The notes below the pieces were generated by a model. The model had not been told where the DNA came from, did not search any database, and saw only the letters and a program-made list of their open reading frames with translations. A DNA stretch of 64,000 nt. It comes from Dinoroseobacter sp. GTDB lineage: Bacteria > Pseudomonadota > Alphaproteobacteria > Rhodobacterales > Rhodobacteraceae. Shown piece after piece: positions 1-8,162 of the stretch (positions are counted from its first letter, which is position 1; every line of letters starts with the position of its first letter). Location of the stretch: contig JASJAW010000009.1 in NCBI GenBank assembly GCA_030066795.1, forward strand, positions 48,319 to 112,318, in the 5' to 3' direction. The translations under genes were made by a program, and so were the position numbers.

Positions 1-137
1 AGTGGACCGTTTCATCAAAAAATCAATCTCCTCGACTTTCGCAAGTACCAGGAGAGGGAAAGGAGCAATGCTAGCAAGCGGACGAAAAAAACGTCTCTTC
101 TATTAAAACCTGATCACCCTCGGCGCATCTGGAAGAT

Positions 138-977
138 CTAATTCGGAGTGCCGAGATACGCTGCGAACGCGTCTGCGTAATCCGGGTGCCACCGGCTCAA
201 TGCCGGCCTGTTCTCGATGATATCGCCCGCGGCCCAAGCGATGCGTTTTTCATCCAGAGCGCGCGGCACATCGTTGTCCGGACACAGGATGTAGAAATCT
301 CCGCGCCCCATGCTTTCTATAAAGAAGTCTACGGTTTGCTCTGGCGTCCACGCCGAGGGCGGTTTTTTGACCGCGCCGATCATGCCAGTGTGCACAAATC
401 CCGGGATCAGAAGATGAGCACTGATCCGGGCGCCTTCGGTGTTGCGAAGTTCGTGCGCGAGCGCCTCGGTAAAAGCCTTCAAGCCCGATTTCGACACGTT
501 GTAAGCAGGATTGCCCGGGGGCGTCGTAATTCCCTGTTTAGACCCGGTGTTGATAATCGCGCCAGCGCGCCCACGATCTATCATGCGGGGCGCAAATACC
601 TGTGTGCAATGAATTGGCCCAAGAAGATTAACATCGAGCGTCGTCTTCCAGGCGTCAAACGGGCCAAGCGTTGAAGAGCGCATGCCGATACCGGCATTGT
701 TCATAAGGAGATCAGTCCCACCAAACGTTTCGTTCACCTTCGTTTCCAGCGCCTCTACGGCAGCCCGATCGGATACGTCTGTCGACGCCATCATGACGTC
801 CGCAGCGCCTGCGGCTTTCAGAGTTTGCGCAGCATCACCCAACTTGTCCTCCGCGCGGTCAACGATGACAACGCGCATACCCATCCCGGCGAAGGCTGTA
901 GCGGCCGCCAACCCGATCCCTGAGGCGCCGCCAGTGACAACCGCTACGGAGCTCGGCGAAAAAACGGGATGGGACAT
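138..977 (-). CDS. SDR family NAD(P)-dependent oxidoreductase
   Basis: A 279-residue classical short-chain dehydrogenase/reductase. The dinucleotide-binding glycine motif TGGASGIG is at residues 15-22, the NNAG motif at 93-96, the catalytic Ser near 146, and the catalytic YNVSK at 159-163. The fold is complete, with a somewhat long C-terminal tail. It lies just downstream of a second SDR on the same strand (69 bp gap) and the pair is divergent from a LysR regulator, so the three probably form one small regulated unit. The substrate cannot be read from the sequence; these enzymes oxidise alcohols or reduce ketones in the cytoplasm. Family call is firm, function open. Confidence 0.88.
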   Translation of the reverse strand: MSHPVFSPSSVAVVTGGASGIGLAAATAFAGMGMRVVIVDRAEDKLGDAAQTLKAAGAADVMMASTDVSDRAAVEALETKVNETFGGTDLLMNNAGIGMRSSTLGPFDAWKTTLDVNLLGPIHCTQVFAPRMIDRGRAGAIINTGSKQGITTPPGNPAYNVSKSGLKAFTEALAHELRNTEGARISAHLLIPGFVHTGMIGAVKKPPSAWTPEQTVDFFIESMGRGDFYILCPDNDVPRALDEKRIAWAAGDIIENRPALSRWHPDYADAFAAYLGTPN

Positions 978-1045
978 CGTGTAATCCTCGTGTTTGGTTA
1001 CGCGCGCATGACCTGGCCGGTTTGAACGCCGGCCAGATCAGAGAC

Positions 1046-1930
1046 CTAAGCCGCTTCGGGGGCGCTCACTCTCAATGAGAGCATGTCTGCCATTCCGAGA
1101 TTCGTGAACAGGCTGCCGGTGGCCTGCGCCAACTGGTCATTCATAGGTTTGACCAGATCGCCCATCCCAATAAAGTCGACGGTCGTCCGAAACGGGCGCG
1201 CGCCGGGCGCGGTCGCAATCACCGAAAGAACAGCATCCGACACGAATTGCGGGTTCTGCTGTGGGTTGGCTTCCAGAAAGTCCTCAAACCCCTGTAAAGC
1301 GGCCTCAGGCGCATTCGCCATGGCGCCATACCCGGCATCGCGGTCGCGAGACGACGGGTGCATGAGATTGCTGGCAAACTTGGTCGGGAAACCACCGGGC
1401 TCAACAAGGGCGACATCAACGCCGAACTGGCTCAGTTCGACACGGTAATTCTCACTCAGCGCTTCCAGTGCCCACTTAGAGGCATTGTACGGTCCATAGA
1501 ATGGCAGCACGACGCGTCCCAATAGGCTGGAGACATTCACGATCAGGCCAGACTGGCGCGCCCGCATACTTGGCAGAACCGCGCGGGTCATGCGCTGCAC
1601 GCCGAAGACATTGATGTCGAAAAGGCTCTGGAAATCTTCGGCCGAGAAGTTTTCTTGCAGACCATGCGCGCCGACCCCAGCGTTGTTGATCAGCACGTCG
1701 ATTCCGCCAAGTTTGGCGATCGTATGTTCGACCCCGGCTTCGACAGACGCATCGTCTGTTACATCAAGATCAACTATTTCCGCGCCTAATGCGTTCAAGT
1801 TTTCCGCGGCCGCGGCATTTCTTCCGTTCGGGTCGCGGACCGTTCCAACGACGCGATGCCCTGCCTTGATCAGGTCGGCGACCATCAGAGTGCCAAAACC
1901 GCTGCTGGCTCCAGTAATAAGAATGTTCAT
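1046..1930 (-). CDS. SDR family oxidoreductase
   Basis: A 294-residue short-chain dehydrogenase. TGASSGFG at residues 6-13 binds NAD(P), NNAG is at 82-85, a Ser pair lies near 134-135, and YNASK at 148-152 is the catalytic Tyr/Lys. The start is the first Met before the beta strand of the Rossmann fold, 96 bp from the start of the divergent LysR gene. The C-terminal half (about 190-290) is typical of the SDR group that acts on larger ketones or steroids, but that does not fix the substrate. It is probably cotranscribed with the SDR downstream and controlled by the adjacent LysR protein. Confidence 0.88.
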   Translation of the reverse strand: MNILITGASSGFGTLMVADLIKAGHRVVGTVRDPNGRNAAAAENLNALGAEIVDLDVTDDASVEAGVEHTIAKLGGIDVLINNAGVGAHGLQENFSAEDFQSLFDINVFGVQRMTRAVLPSMRARQSGLIVNVSSLLGRVVLPFYGPYNASKWALEALSENYRVELSQFGVDVALVEPGGFPTKFASNLMHPSSRDRDAGYGAMANAPEAALQGFEDFLEANPQQNPQFVSDAVLSVIATAPGARPFRTTVDFIGMGDLVKPMNDQLAQATGSLFTNLGMADMLSLRVSAPEAA

Positions 1931-2026
1931 TTTGTATCTCCGGTCTGTCGCCCCTCAGTCGGGGCTTACTGTGGAGTCGGAATAGCTCTTGCCAACAAAA
2001 CAGAACAGTGGGATAAATTCGAACCT

Positions 2027-2938
2027 ATGGTTCAAGAAATTGGAACGCCAGGATTACCCGCCCTGCGCAGCTTCAGCACTGTTGCAAGACTTGGTGGCAT
2101 CAGCGCGGCGGCAGAACGCCTTGGTATTGCGAAATCCGGGGTGAGCCGCCACATCGCACAACTTGAAGCGCATTTTGGGGTCCGCCTTTTCGAACGTGGG
2201 GCGCGCTCCGTTAAACTGACACCGGTTGGCGCAAACTTTGATCTGCGCGTCAGATCCATCCTTGCCGAAGTTGATCAACTTGGCGACATCGCGCGTGCAG
2301 AGAACGCAGGCGTCTCGGGCTTAGTGCGTATTGTGGCGACACCCGAGTTTGGAGGACAGGTCGCAAAAACACTGTGTCCGGCCATCAAAGCGCGACATCC
2401 CGACCTCAGGCTTGCGATGCGCACCGGATATGCCTTTGAAGACATGCAAGACCCGGGAACTGACATCGCATTTCGGGTCGGCACTTTCAAAGACGACCGA
2501 CTTGTCGCACGGCAACTCGGTAGCTTCCGAGCGTGGGTTGTCGCGTCTCCGGAACTGCTCCAGTCCTATAGCGTTCAGGCGCCAGAAGATCTTGCAGAGG
2601 CGCCTTGCCTAACCTTTCGCGGCGACAGCACGACCACAACCTGGACGCTGTTTCGCCAAGAGACGCGCAGCATGATTGATGTTTCGGGCCCGATGGCGGT
2701 TCAGAGTTTCACAGCTCTACTCGATCTGGCCATGGCAGGGCATGGTATCGCGCTTCTGCCTGAGTTTATGCTGGACAAAGCCCTGAACTCTGGCGCTCTG
2801 ATACGCTGTCTTCCAGAATTCACGTCGCGCTCCTTTCCGGTGTTTCTCTCTTACCGTCCGGGAGCGCGTCGCGTGGCGCGGATTGACGCTGTGATCACCC
2901 TCGCGGAGGAAACTGTTCCGGAACTGCTGTCAAGCTAA
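2027..2938 (+). CDS. LysR family transcriptional regulator
   Basis: A 303-residue LysR-type regulator. The N-terminal winged helix-turn-helix (about residues 10-68) carries the family pattern of an LPALRSF start, a GGISAAAERLGI helix and an LEAHFGVRLFER wing. The C-terminal two-lobed effector domain covers about 95-295. The ATG at 2027 is chosen because the family N-terminus begins here; the frame stays open further upstream to 1856, but that part overlaps the divergent SDR gene and does not look like protein. It is transcribed away from the two SDR genes, the usual arrangement for autoregulation plus control of the divergent target. The effector is unknown. Confidence 0.9.
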   Translation: MVQEIGTPGLPALRSFSTVARLGGISAAAERLGIAKSGVSRHIAQLEAHFGVRLFERGARSVKLTPVGANFDLRVRSILAEVDQLGDIARAENAGVSGLVRIVATPEFGGQVAKTLCPAIKARHPDLRLAMRTGYAFEDMQDPGTDIAFRVGTFKDDRLVARQLGSFRAWVVASPELLQSYSVQAPEDLAEAPCLTFRGDSTTTTWTLFRQETRSMIDVSGPMAVQSFTALLDLAMAGHGIALLPEFMLDKALNSGALIRCLPEFTSRSFPVFLSYRPGARRVARIDAVITLAEETVPELLSS

Positions 2939-2960
2939 GTCGCGGTCGTTGTGGCCGTTG

Positions 2961-4085
2961 CTACCACCTCTGACCCACGTATATGTACACCAGATCATCG
3001 CCGCGGTCGTTGCGGCTGACATCGACGGAAAAATCAACTGGAAAATTGCGCGACACGCGATATCGCAGGCCAAGTCCAGCAGCCGAATTGGCGCCGTTGT
3101 CCCACAGTTCATCCACTGCTTCACCCGACCATCCAACGCCGGCGAACGCGACCCCACCAAGCCGCTGGGTAAATCGTTGTCTGATTTCGGCCTGAAATGT
3201 CAGCGTCCTGTTGTCGAGAAAACGCGTGGCGTTAAATCCCCGAAAATTATCCGTTGCGCCAATGGAGCACTTGTCAAAAAAAGGCGTATCATCTGAAGCC
3301 CCACAGGCGGTGGCCCGGCCCGCTAAAACTGTCCGGTCGCGCGGCGCGAAGAAGCCATCCAGATTGCCGAACAGCTTTTCATATCTGCGCTCATCGTTTT
3401 CGACATCGCCGCCATTCATCAGTTCACCGTAGAGCCGGAAACCGTCTGTCGCATAATCGGTGTCGTCCCGCCGGTCCCAGTCTGCTGTCAGACTCACATT
3501 GACCAGTTCTATCTTTGCATCCGGAAGCAACTCGGGGGGCAATCCTCCCCCATTTTTCAGATCGACGCCCACACTGGTGTCGAGGTATCGAAGTTTGGCG
3601 CCGAATGAGAGGTTCTTGGTGACACCATACGCCAACCCGATGTTGAACAACTCACCTTCCTGTTTCAGGGGGATCGTGAGCCTATCCAGAATGAAGTCGT
3701 AGCGCAGGTCGGCATCTCCAGCCAGCACATTCAGCAACCATTTGTTTTCGCCAAAAGCGACATTCGCGAGAGCCGCATAAGCTTCGGACCCTTTCTCGGT
3801 ACCCAACGCGCCGATCCCAACCACGGAGGTCCGGGCTTCCGGGTCGAGCTTGAAAAGGTACCCACCGCCAAGGGCCAATCCCCCGCCTATACCCGGACTG
3901 GAAAATGGCACCGGAACTGCAACGAAATTGCCATTCTGAAATCCAATGATTTCATCCGGGTCTTCAGGGACGGATCGTTCCAAAGGTTCTGTCACAAGCT
4001 CGGTTGTTTGCGACAGTGCTGCTGTCGCGGAGAAAAAAGCCAACCCGCAAGCGGCAAACGATGTGACAAAGAACCGGACGGCCAT
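2961..4085 (-). CDS. Outer membrane beta-barrel protein, BamA/surface-antigen-like
   Basis: A 374-residue exported protein. A signal peptide covers about residues 1-26 (MAVRFFVTSF start, hydrophobic core, AALSQ cleavage region). The rest alternates short amphipathic strands with Gly/Asp-rich turns and ends in ...YIYVGQRW, a terminal aromatic residue as used by the outer-membrane assembly machinery. A DNFRGF-type motif after the mid-region resembles the RGF motif of Omp85/BamA C-terminal barrels; no POTRA domains fit in this length. The start at 4085 is preferred over 4142 because it puts the signal sequence at the N-terminus and has GGAAG before it. It lies downstream of the cytochrome genes on the same strand, 235 bp away, so functional linkage is possible but unproven. 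Confidence 0.65.
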   Translation of the reverse strand: MAVRFFVTSFAACGLAFFSATAALSQTTELVTEPLERSVPEDPDEIIGFQNGNFVAVPVPFSSPGIGGGLALGGGYLFKLDPEARTSVVGIGALGTEKGSEAYAALANVAFGENKWLLNVLAGDADLRYDFILDRLTIPLKQEGELFNIGLAYGVTKNLSFGAKLRYLDTSVGVDLKNGGGLPPELLPDAKIELVNVSLTADWDRRDDTDYATDGFRLYGELMNGGDVENDERRYEKLFGNLDGFFAPRDRTVLAGRATACGASDDTPFFDKCSIGATDNFRGFNATRFLDNRTLTFQAEIRQRFTQRLGGVAFAGVGWSGEAVDELWDNGANSAAGLGLRYRVSRNFPVDFSVDVSRNDRGDDLVYIYVGQRW

Positions 4086-4320
4086 GAGCTTCCATGAAGA
4101 TGCTGCCCGACCTTGATGCCAGCTTGGGCTAGGCTGGTCCATGTCGCCGCGGAAGCCTTACCTCAGGTGTTGTCAAACAACCTCTACAACACGATCCGAG
4201 AAAGCTACGAGGCACCCTGGGGCCACCCAGGTAGGGCATCGGGTCGAAACGGGGCGACAGGCTGGCGCGTAAGCAGAAGGAGCGCCTGAGCGCCCCTTGT
4301 TTGCCTGCGGTGCTACGATT

Positions 4321-4707
4321 TTAGCTGCAAGGAAAGTTTTCGGTGAGGGTTGCCATAATCGCCTCTGCGGCGGACATTTTCGTGCGCTGGCTATAGTTGC
4401 CATGGACCCAGCGCATGAATGCCCAGCGCACCTCATCTTCAGTGTTCTGTTCCGGCACGCAAATCGCGGTACCTTCGCCCGCGGCACCTGCCAAAGTCAG
4501 GGCTTCGACAAATCCGATGATGTATTGCTCACATTCGATTTCTGCCCCCTGCCCCCAGCGGGCATCGTTGTCCGCTTCCTGACAAGGTTCGAGCAGTTGG
4601 GCAGCCGACTGGCCAGATCCGATCCCGAGGACCGAGCGGGAGCCCGACAAGGCCGGGCTTGCCACGAAGGCCAGGACCAGAGCTGCGGATATGATTTTAG
4701 CGCGCAT
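4321..4707 (-). CDS. Small secreted Rap1a/Tai-like protein
   Basis: A 128-residue protein with a clear signal peptide (about residues 1-21, cleaved near PALSG). The mature part has Cys residues near 42, 59, 83 and 127, and the pattern C..YIIGFVEAL...ICVPE...RWAFMRWVHGN...AAEAIMATLTENFPC. This layout matches the small periplasmic Rap1a/Tai immunity-like fold, which is also found in many proteins unrelated to toxin immunity. It follows the dodecaheme cytochrome gene by 67 bp on the same strand and is probably cotranscribed with it, which suggests an accessory periplasmic role rather than an immunity role. No secretion-system effector gene is nearby. Function unknown. Confidence 0.7.
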   Translation of the reverse strand: MRAKIISAALVLAFVASPALSGSRSVLGIGSGQSAAQLLEPCQEADNDARWGQGAEIECEQYIIGFVEALTLAGAAGEGTAICVPEQNTEDEVRWAFMRWVHGNYSQRTKMSAAEAIMATLTENFPCS

Positions 4708-4774
4708 TGTCTCGCTCCGTTGGTGTTGTCTGCCCAGCGCCCAATACCTAGGGCGCGGAGCTGTTCCTATGGCC

Positions 4775-7141
4775 TTATTGATCCGCTTTGCGGTCTTCAG
4801 CCAGGGCGTGAACCGCCTCGTCCATCACAGCCTGATGCTCTTCATTATTCACGAACTTCTCGGAGTTCACCGCATCCCAGACTTCAGCGTCAGTCATGTT
4901 CTGGTGACAGCCCATGCAGAGACCCGTCCGCTCCATCTTCTCACGCATTTCCTGCGGGAGAGGACCCGTAAGTGGCCAGTGCGAGCCTACGGTGACAAGC
5001 TGTTCGCCGTCTTCGGTGACAATCCGGCTAAGGTCGTGATCCAGTGACGGGATCGCCTGCGACTGTAGCTGCGTCTGGTCGGGGATCAGGTCACCCATCG
5101 CTGTTTCGATATCGACAGTGAAGCCATCCTCATAGCCCTGCATAAACCTTCCGCCGGAGATGCCATACCCAAGTGCTTTCGGGTTGTTGTGGCAGCTCTC
5201 GCACGAGCGGGCTTCGCGACCAGCCGTGTGCGGTTGCACAGCAGCGTGGTCGAGGCCCTTGGTCCCGCCAGCGTCCGGCGTCATCCAGGTCTCGTTCTGG
5301 ACCACAGTGTTGCCGTCCTTGTCGATCACGGTTGTAATGACCTGACAACCCGGCATCAGAGGCGTGACACGGCCTTCACCGTTGATCCCGAGGATCGGTT
5401 CTTCCCACCGCAGGTAGCTGCGGGTTTCAGAGACCTTGCCAGGCGAGGTCAGGCCGTTCGTCCCGAGCGGATAATCCGCTGTGGTGCCGTCCTCGTTACG
5501 GGCGTTGGCGTTGTTGATCCAGTCAACATCCGTCTTGCCTTCGGAATAGTCCACGGTGATGTGGCAGCCATAGCACTGCGGAGCCCAGTCGGCGTGGCAG
5601 GCATAGCATTCCATCGATTCCATGTGCTGTCCGACGCTCATCATCGCGACCTCGGCATTGGGAGATTTCCACTCGCCGGTTGTTGCGATCTGTTTGAGCA
5701 CAGGTACTTCGAAGTCGAGACCTGAAGCCGAATGCAGGATGACCTTGTCACCAGACTTGACCACATTGCCCAGCGGGTTGCCGCGCGCGGACAGCAGATA
5801 CCCGTCTTGCGGGTCGTAGACTTCCGCGAAGTACTGTTCGTCTGTCAGGTCTTCCGACAGGCCTCGGCCATCTGCAGCCAACTCCTGCTGGAACTCCTCA
5901 CCGTAGCCAAGCGGCAGTTCCCATGGGAATTGCGCGACAGTGCCGTGGCAGTCTTCACACTCGATCTCTACTTGGGCCAGCGTCGTGCCCGGCAGGTTGC
6001 CATCGCCATGCATATCCACGGTCGTATGGCAGTCCTGGCAGAGCATGCCGCCTTCGGGGTTGCCCGGACGCGACTCCACCTGGTGGTGCAAGTCGTCCTT
6101 GATGAACAGGTAGTTCTTGGTGTGAAGCTTGGGCTGCTTGCCGCCTGACGCGTTGTATGGAGAGCCATAGGGGAATTCCATGATACCCTGATAGCTCACA
6201 CCGATCCGCTTGCCGCGGTTGTGGCAAGACGAGCATGTTTCATTCGGAATACCCGAATACGTCAGATCGCCATGAGTAACCTTGGACTTACGAGACGCCT
6301 GCATCTGGTGGGTCAGCAGTTTGCCCGGTTGTTCTTTCGAAATCGTCGGGTCACCGCCTTCGTACAGGCCTTCGTTTGAGTATGGTACGTGGCAGGAGGA
6401 ACAGCCTGCACCACGGAAATCCCCGCGCTTTTCACGGCCCGAAACCCCTACGTGGCAGCGCTGGCACTGCTGACGTGAATACGTGATGCCAGCGAGGTTC
6501 GGGTGTTCCGAGATCTCATCGACATTGACCTCGGGCACCTGCTCCATCGAGGTGGGCATCTGTTCGGGATGCGCCTCAGCGAAGGCGACCATGTAGTCCT
6601 TGTAGGCGTCTGTGCCGACCATGGGCACGTTGCCATCTTCATCGACCAGATCATAGTTACCATAAACAGATTGGTGCGTGTCCAACACGCCCCACGACCA
6701 CAGGTTGCCCTGCAATTTGCCAGCTTCTGTATTCATGAGGGACTTTTCGAGACGCTCGGCATAGCCATCGTGACACTGGCCACACGAGCGGTCAGAAATC
6801 GAAAGCGCGCCGGGATCGGGATAGAACATGTGTGGCCCGAAATCCGCCAGATCGCCTGGGGTTCCACTATGCGCGTCTTCCACCGTGGTCGCACTCGGCG
6901 TACCACCATGGCACACCACACAACCTCCCGGGTCGCCGTAGTCCGGCCCCATCGCCAGAATCGTATCCATCATCACGCCTTGCGTGAATTGCTCGATCCC
7001 TTCATGGCAGGAAAGGCACCCCTTCTCGGCTGCAAGCTCTGCCGAAACGGTCATCGGTTCGGGGGTTTCCTCCTCCGTATCTTGTGCGAACACCGGTCCG
7101 CTGAGGAGGAGCGGTATACAGAGGTATAATAAAGCGCGCAT
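4775..7141 (-). CDS. Periplasmic dodecaheme c-type cytochrome
   Basis: A 788-residue exported protein with a signal peptide (residues 1-19, ending PVFAQ) and twelve CXXCH heme-attachment motifs: CLSCH (42-46), CVVCH, CGQCH, CQRCH, CSSCH, CSSCH, CQDCH, CEDCH, CYACH, CYGCH, CESCH and CMGCH. The only other Cys in the mature chain is a lone one in the MPGCQV region. All motifs are standard; there is no CX15CH or CXXCK variant such as in MccA or NrfA. Long heme-free segments (about 390-490 and 540-640) show it is not a simple electron wire and could house a catalytic or partner-binding domain. It is divergent from an FNR-type regulator and heme-lyase operon. I do not recognise a characterised enzyme; respiratory reductase or electron conduit are both possible. 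Confidence 0.85.
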   Translation of the reverse strand: MRALLYLCIPLLLSGPVFAQDTEEETPEPMTVSAELAAEKGCLSCHEGIEQFTQGVMMDTILAMGPDYGDPGGCVVCHGGTPSATTVEDAHSGTPGDLADFGPHMFYPDPGALSISDRSCGQCHDGYAERLEKSLMNTEAGKLQGNLWSWGVLDTHQSVYGNYDLVDEDGNVPMVGTDAYKDYMVAFAEAHPEQMPTSMEQVPEVNVDEISEHPNLAGITYSRQQCQRCHVGVSGREKRGDFRGAGCSSCHVPYSNEGLYEGGDPTISKEQPGKLLTHQMQASRKSKVTHGDLTYSGIPNETCSSCHNRGKRIGVSYQGIMEFPYGSPYNASGGKQPKLHTKNYLFIKDDLHHQVESRPGNPEGGMLCQDCHTTVDMHGDGNLPGTTLAQVEIECEDCHGTVAQFPWELPLGYGEEFQQELAADGRGLSEDLTDEQYFAEVYDPQDGYLLSARGNPLGNVVKSGDKVILHSASGLDFEVPVLKQIATTGEWKSPNAEVAMMSVGQHMESMECYACHADWAPQCYGCHITVDYSEGKTDVDWINNANARNEDGTTADYPLGTNGLTSPGKVSETRSYLRWEEPILGINGEGRVTPLMPGCQVITTVIDKDGNTVVQNETWMTPDAGGTKGLDHAAVQPHTAGREARSCESCHNNPKALGYGISGGRFMQGYEDGFTVDIETAMGDLIPDQTQLQSQAIPSLDHDLSRIVTEDGEQLVTVGSHWPLTGPLPQEMREKMERTGLCMGCHQNMTDAEVWDAVNSEKFVNNEEHQAVMDEAVHALAEDRKADQ

Positions 7142-7207
7142 GGCAAACTCCGCTCGGATTCGTCCCTAGATACATCCAGCGATAGAGAAGCTTCCGAGTC
7201 CCTGCCC

Positions 7208-7219
7208 TGACATTTGTCA
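7208..7219. promoter_or_regulatory. Inverted repeat TGACA-TT-TGTCA upstream of the cytochrome gene
   Basis: A perfect 5-bp inverted repeat with a 2-bp spacer lies 67 bp before the cytochrome start codon, in the divergent promoter region. It could be a second regulator site or part of the promoter. The arms resemble Crp/Fnr half-sites, but the spacing does not match the usual N4. Confidence 0.3.
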
Positions 7220-7290
7220 GTCGCACCGGCTTTATTCAGGTCAGCTAAGCTGCCGCAAATCAGCTATTTTTTGGGGCAAACCCTATTTCT

Positions 7291-7304
7291 TTGATCTGCG
7301 TCAA
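7291..7304. promoter_or_regulatory. FNR-box-like operator TTGAT-CTGC-GTCAA
   Basis: The half-sites TTGAT and GTCAA are separated by exactly 4 bp, matching the FNR/FnrL consensus TTGAT-N4-ATCAA at nine of ten positions. It lies 91 bp before the FNR-type regulator start and 150 bp before the divergent cytochrome start. It is therefore placed to control both units in response to oxygen, and to give autoregulation. Binding itself is inferred. Confidence 0.65.
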
Positions 7305-7394
7305 ACCTTTTCCCGCATTTTTGAGTCCACAAAAGGACGTGGTGACAGAGCGAGTAACCCCGGAGAGGGTGTATAACGGTTTTGGGAGGCCGGA

Positions 7395-8162
7395 ATGAAT
7401 TACGATTCTGGCCGAAAACTTCATAGTTGGACCGGCGCAAATTCTATTTCGCTCTGCTCCGAGTGCGGCAGTAGCGAGTGTGCCTTCGGAAAAATGGAGC
7501 CACCGCGCTCCTCGATCCACCGCCACCACCTAGAGCGCGGTCAGAGTTTGGAGTGCCACGATTCTGGCTGCTTGCGCTTCTGGATCGTGGAACTGGGCAA
7601 TGCCGCGATCAGCACCTTCTTTCGCGACGGCCGGCGCCAGATCCTTTCGGTTGAGTACGTCGGTGCCGTGGTTTGCGGCTCTATGGCTATGGAAGAGTCC
7701 GAGCAACGCCTCGAGGCCCTAACCGACTGCGACATCTGTGAGGTGGACCTGACCCCGTGGGCACACGAGCTGCGTCGTGATCCGGATTTCATGACCGCGA
7801 CATTCCAGCTTATGCATGACCGGCTGGAAAAAAGCACGACACATCTGGCGATGCTCGGACGGCTCGATAGCCAGGAGCGCGTACTGTTCTTTCTCGCCGA
7901 GATGGCGGCTCGGCACTCGGACAAGGGCTCCATCGTTACGCTTCCGATGTCGCGAGAGGACATTGCCGATTATCTCGGACTGAATTCCGACTCGGTCAGC
8001 CGAATCCTGAGCAGAATCCGCAAATCGGGTCTTGTACGGTTCCTGTCTCCCACAGAATTCACGGTTCCGGATATTGCGGCGGTTGAGCGGCGCCTGCCGG
8101 TTGCTGTTCCGAAACCGCATGCAGCCCAAACCTCGCACGGCGTAGGAGGACACATGCCATGA
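7395..8162 (+). CDS. Crp/Fnr family regulator with FNR-type N-terminal cysteine cluster
   Basis: A 255-residue Crp/Fnr-type regulator. The N-terminus carries Cys21, Cys24 and Cys29, close to the C-x2-C-x5-C of FNR. Further Cys at 54, 59, 94, 112 and 115 include candidates for the fourth ligand of an oxygen-labile [4Fe-4S] cluster. A cyclic-nucleotide-binding-type beta-barrel (about 45-140), a dimerisation helix (about 140-170) and a C-terminal HTH follow. The recognition helix reads SDSVSRILSRI, giving D-x-x-S-R where FNR has E-x-x-S-R. GGGAGG before the ATG supports the start. Its stop overlaps the ccmF start (ATGA), so regulator and heme lyase are cotranscribed. The role is probably oxygen-dependent control of the cytochrome module. 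Confidence 0.85.
   Translation: MNYDSGRKLHSWTGANSISLCSECGSSECAFGKMEPPRSSIHRHHLERGQSLECHDSGCLRFWIVELGNAAISTFFRDGRRQILSVEYVGAVVCGSMAMEESEQRLEALTDCDICEVDLTPWAHELRRDPDFMTATFQLMHDRLEKSTTHLAMLGRLDSQERVLFFLAEMAARHSDKGSIVTLPMSREDIADYLGLNSDSVSRILSRIRKSGLVRFLSPTEFTVPDIAAVERRLPVAVPKPHAAQTSHGVGGHMP

Noticed and set aside
1..141. Open plus-strand frame of 46 codons from the window edge to a stop at 139-141
   Set aside because: No recognisable domain, very basic composition and no start visible; it could be the end of an upstream gene but cannot be supported.
1950..1965. Small GC hairpin (GCCCC/GGGGC) in the SDR-LysR intergenic region
   Set aside because: Five-bp stem in a divergent promoter; too weak to call a terminator or operator.
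4321..4707. Reading the Rap1a-like protein as a type VI secretion immunity protein
   Set aside because: No secretion effector or T6SS gene is nearby; it follows a cytochrome gene, and the fold occurs in unrelated proteins.
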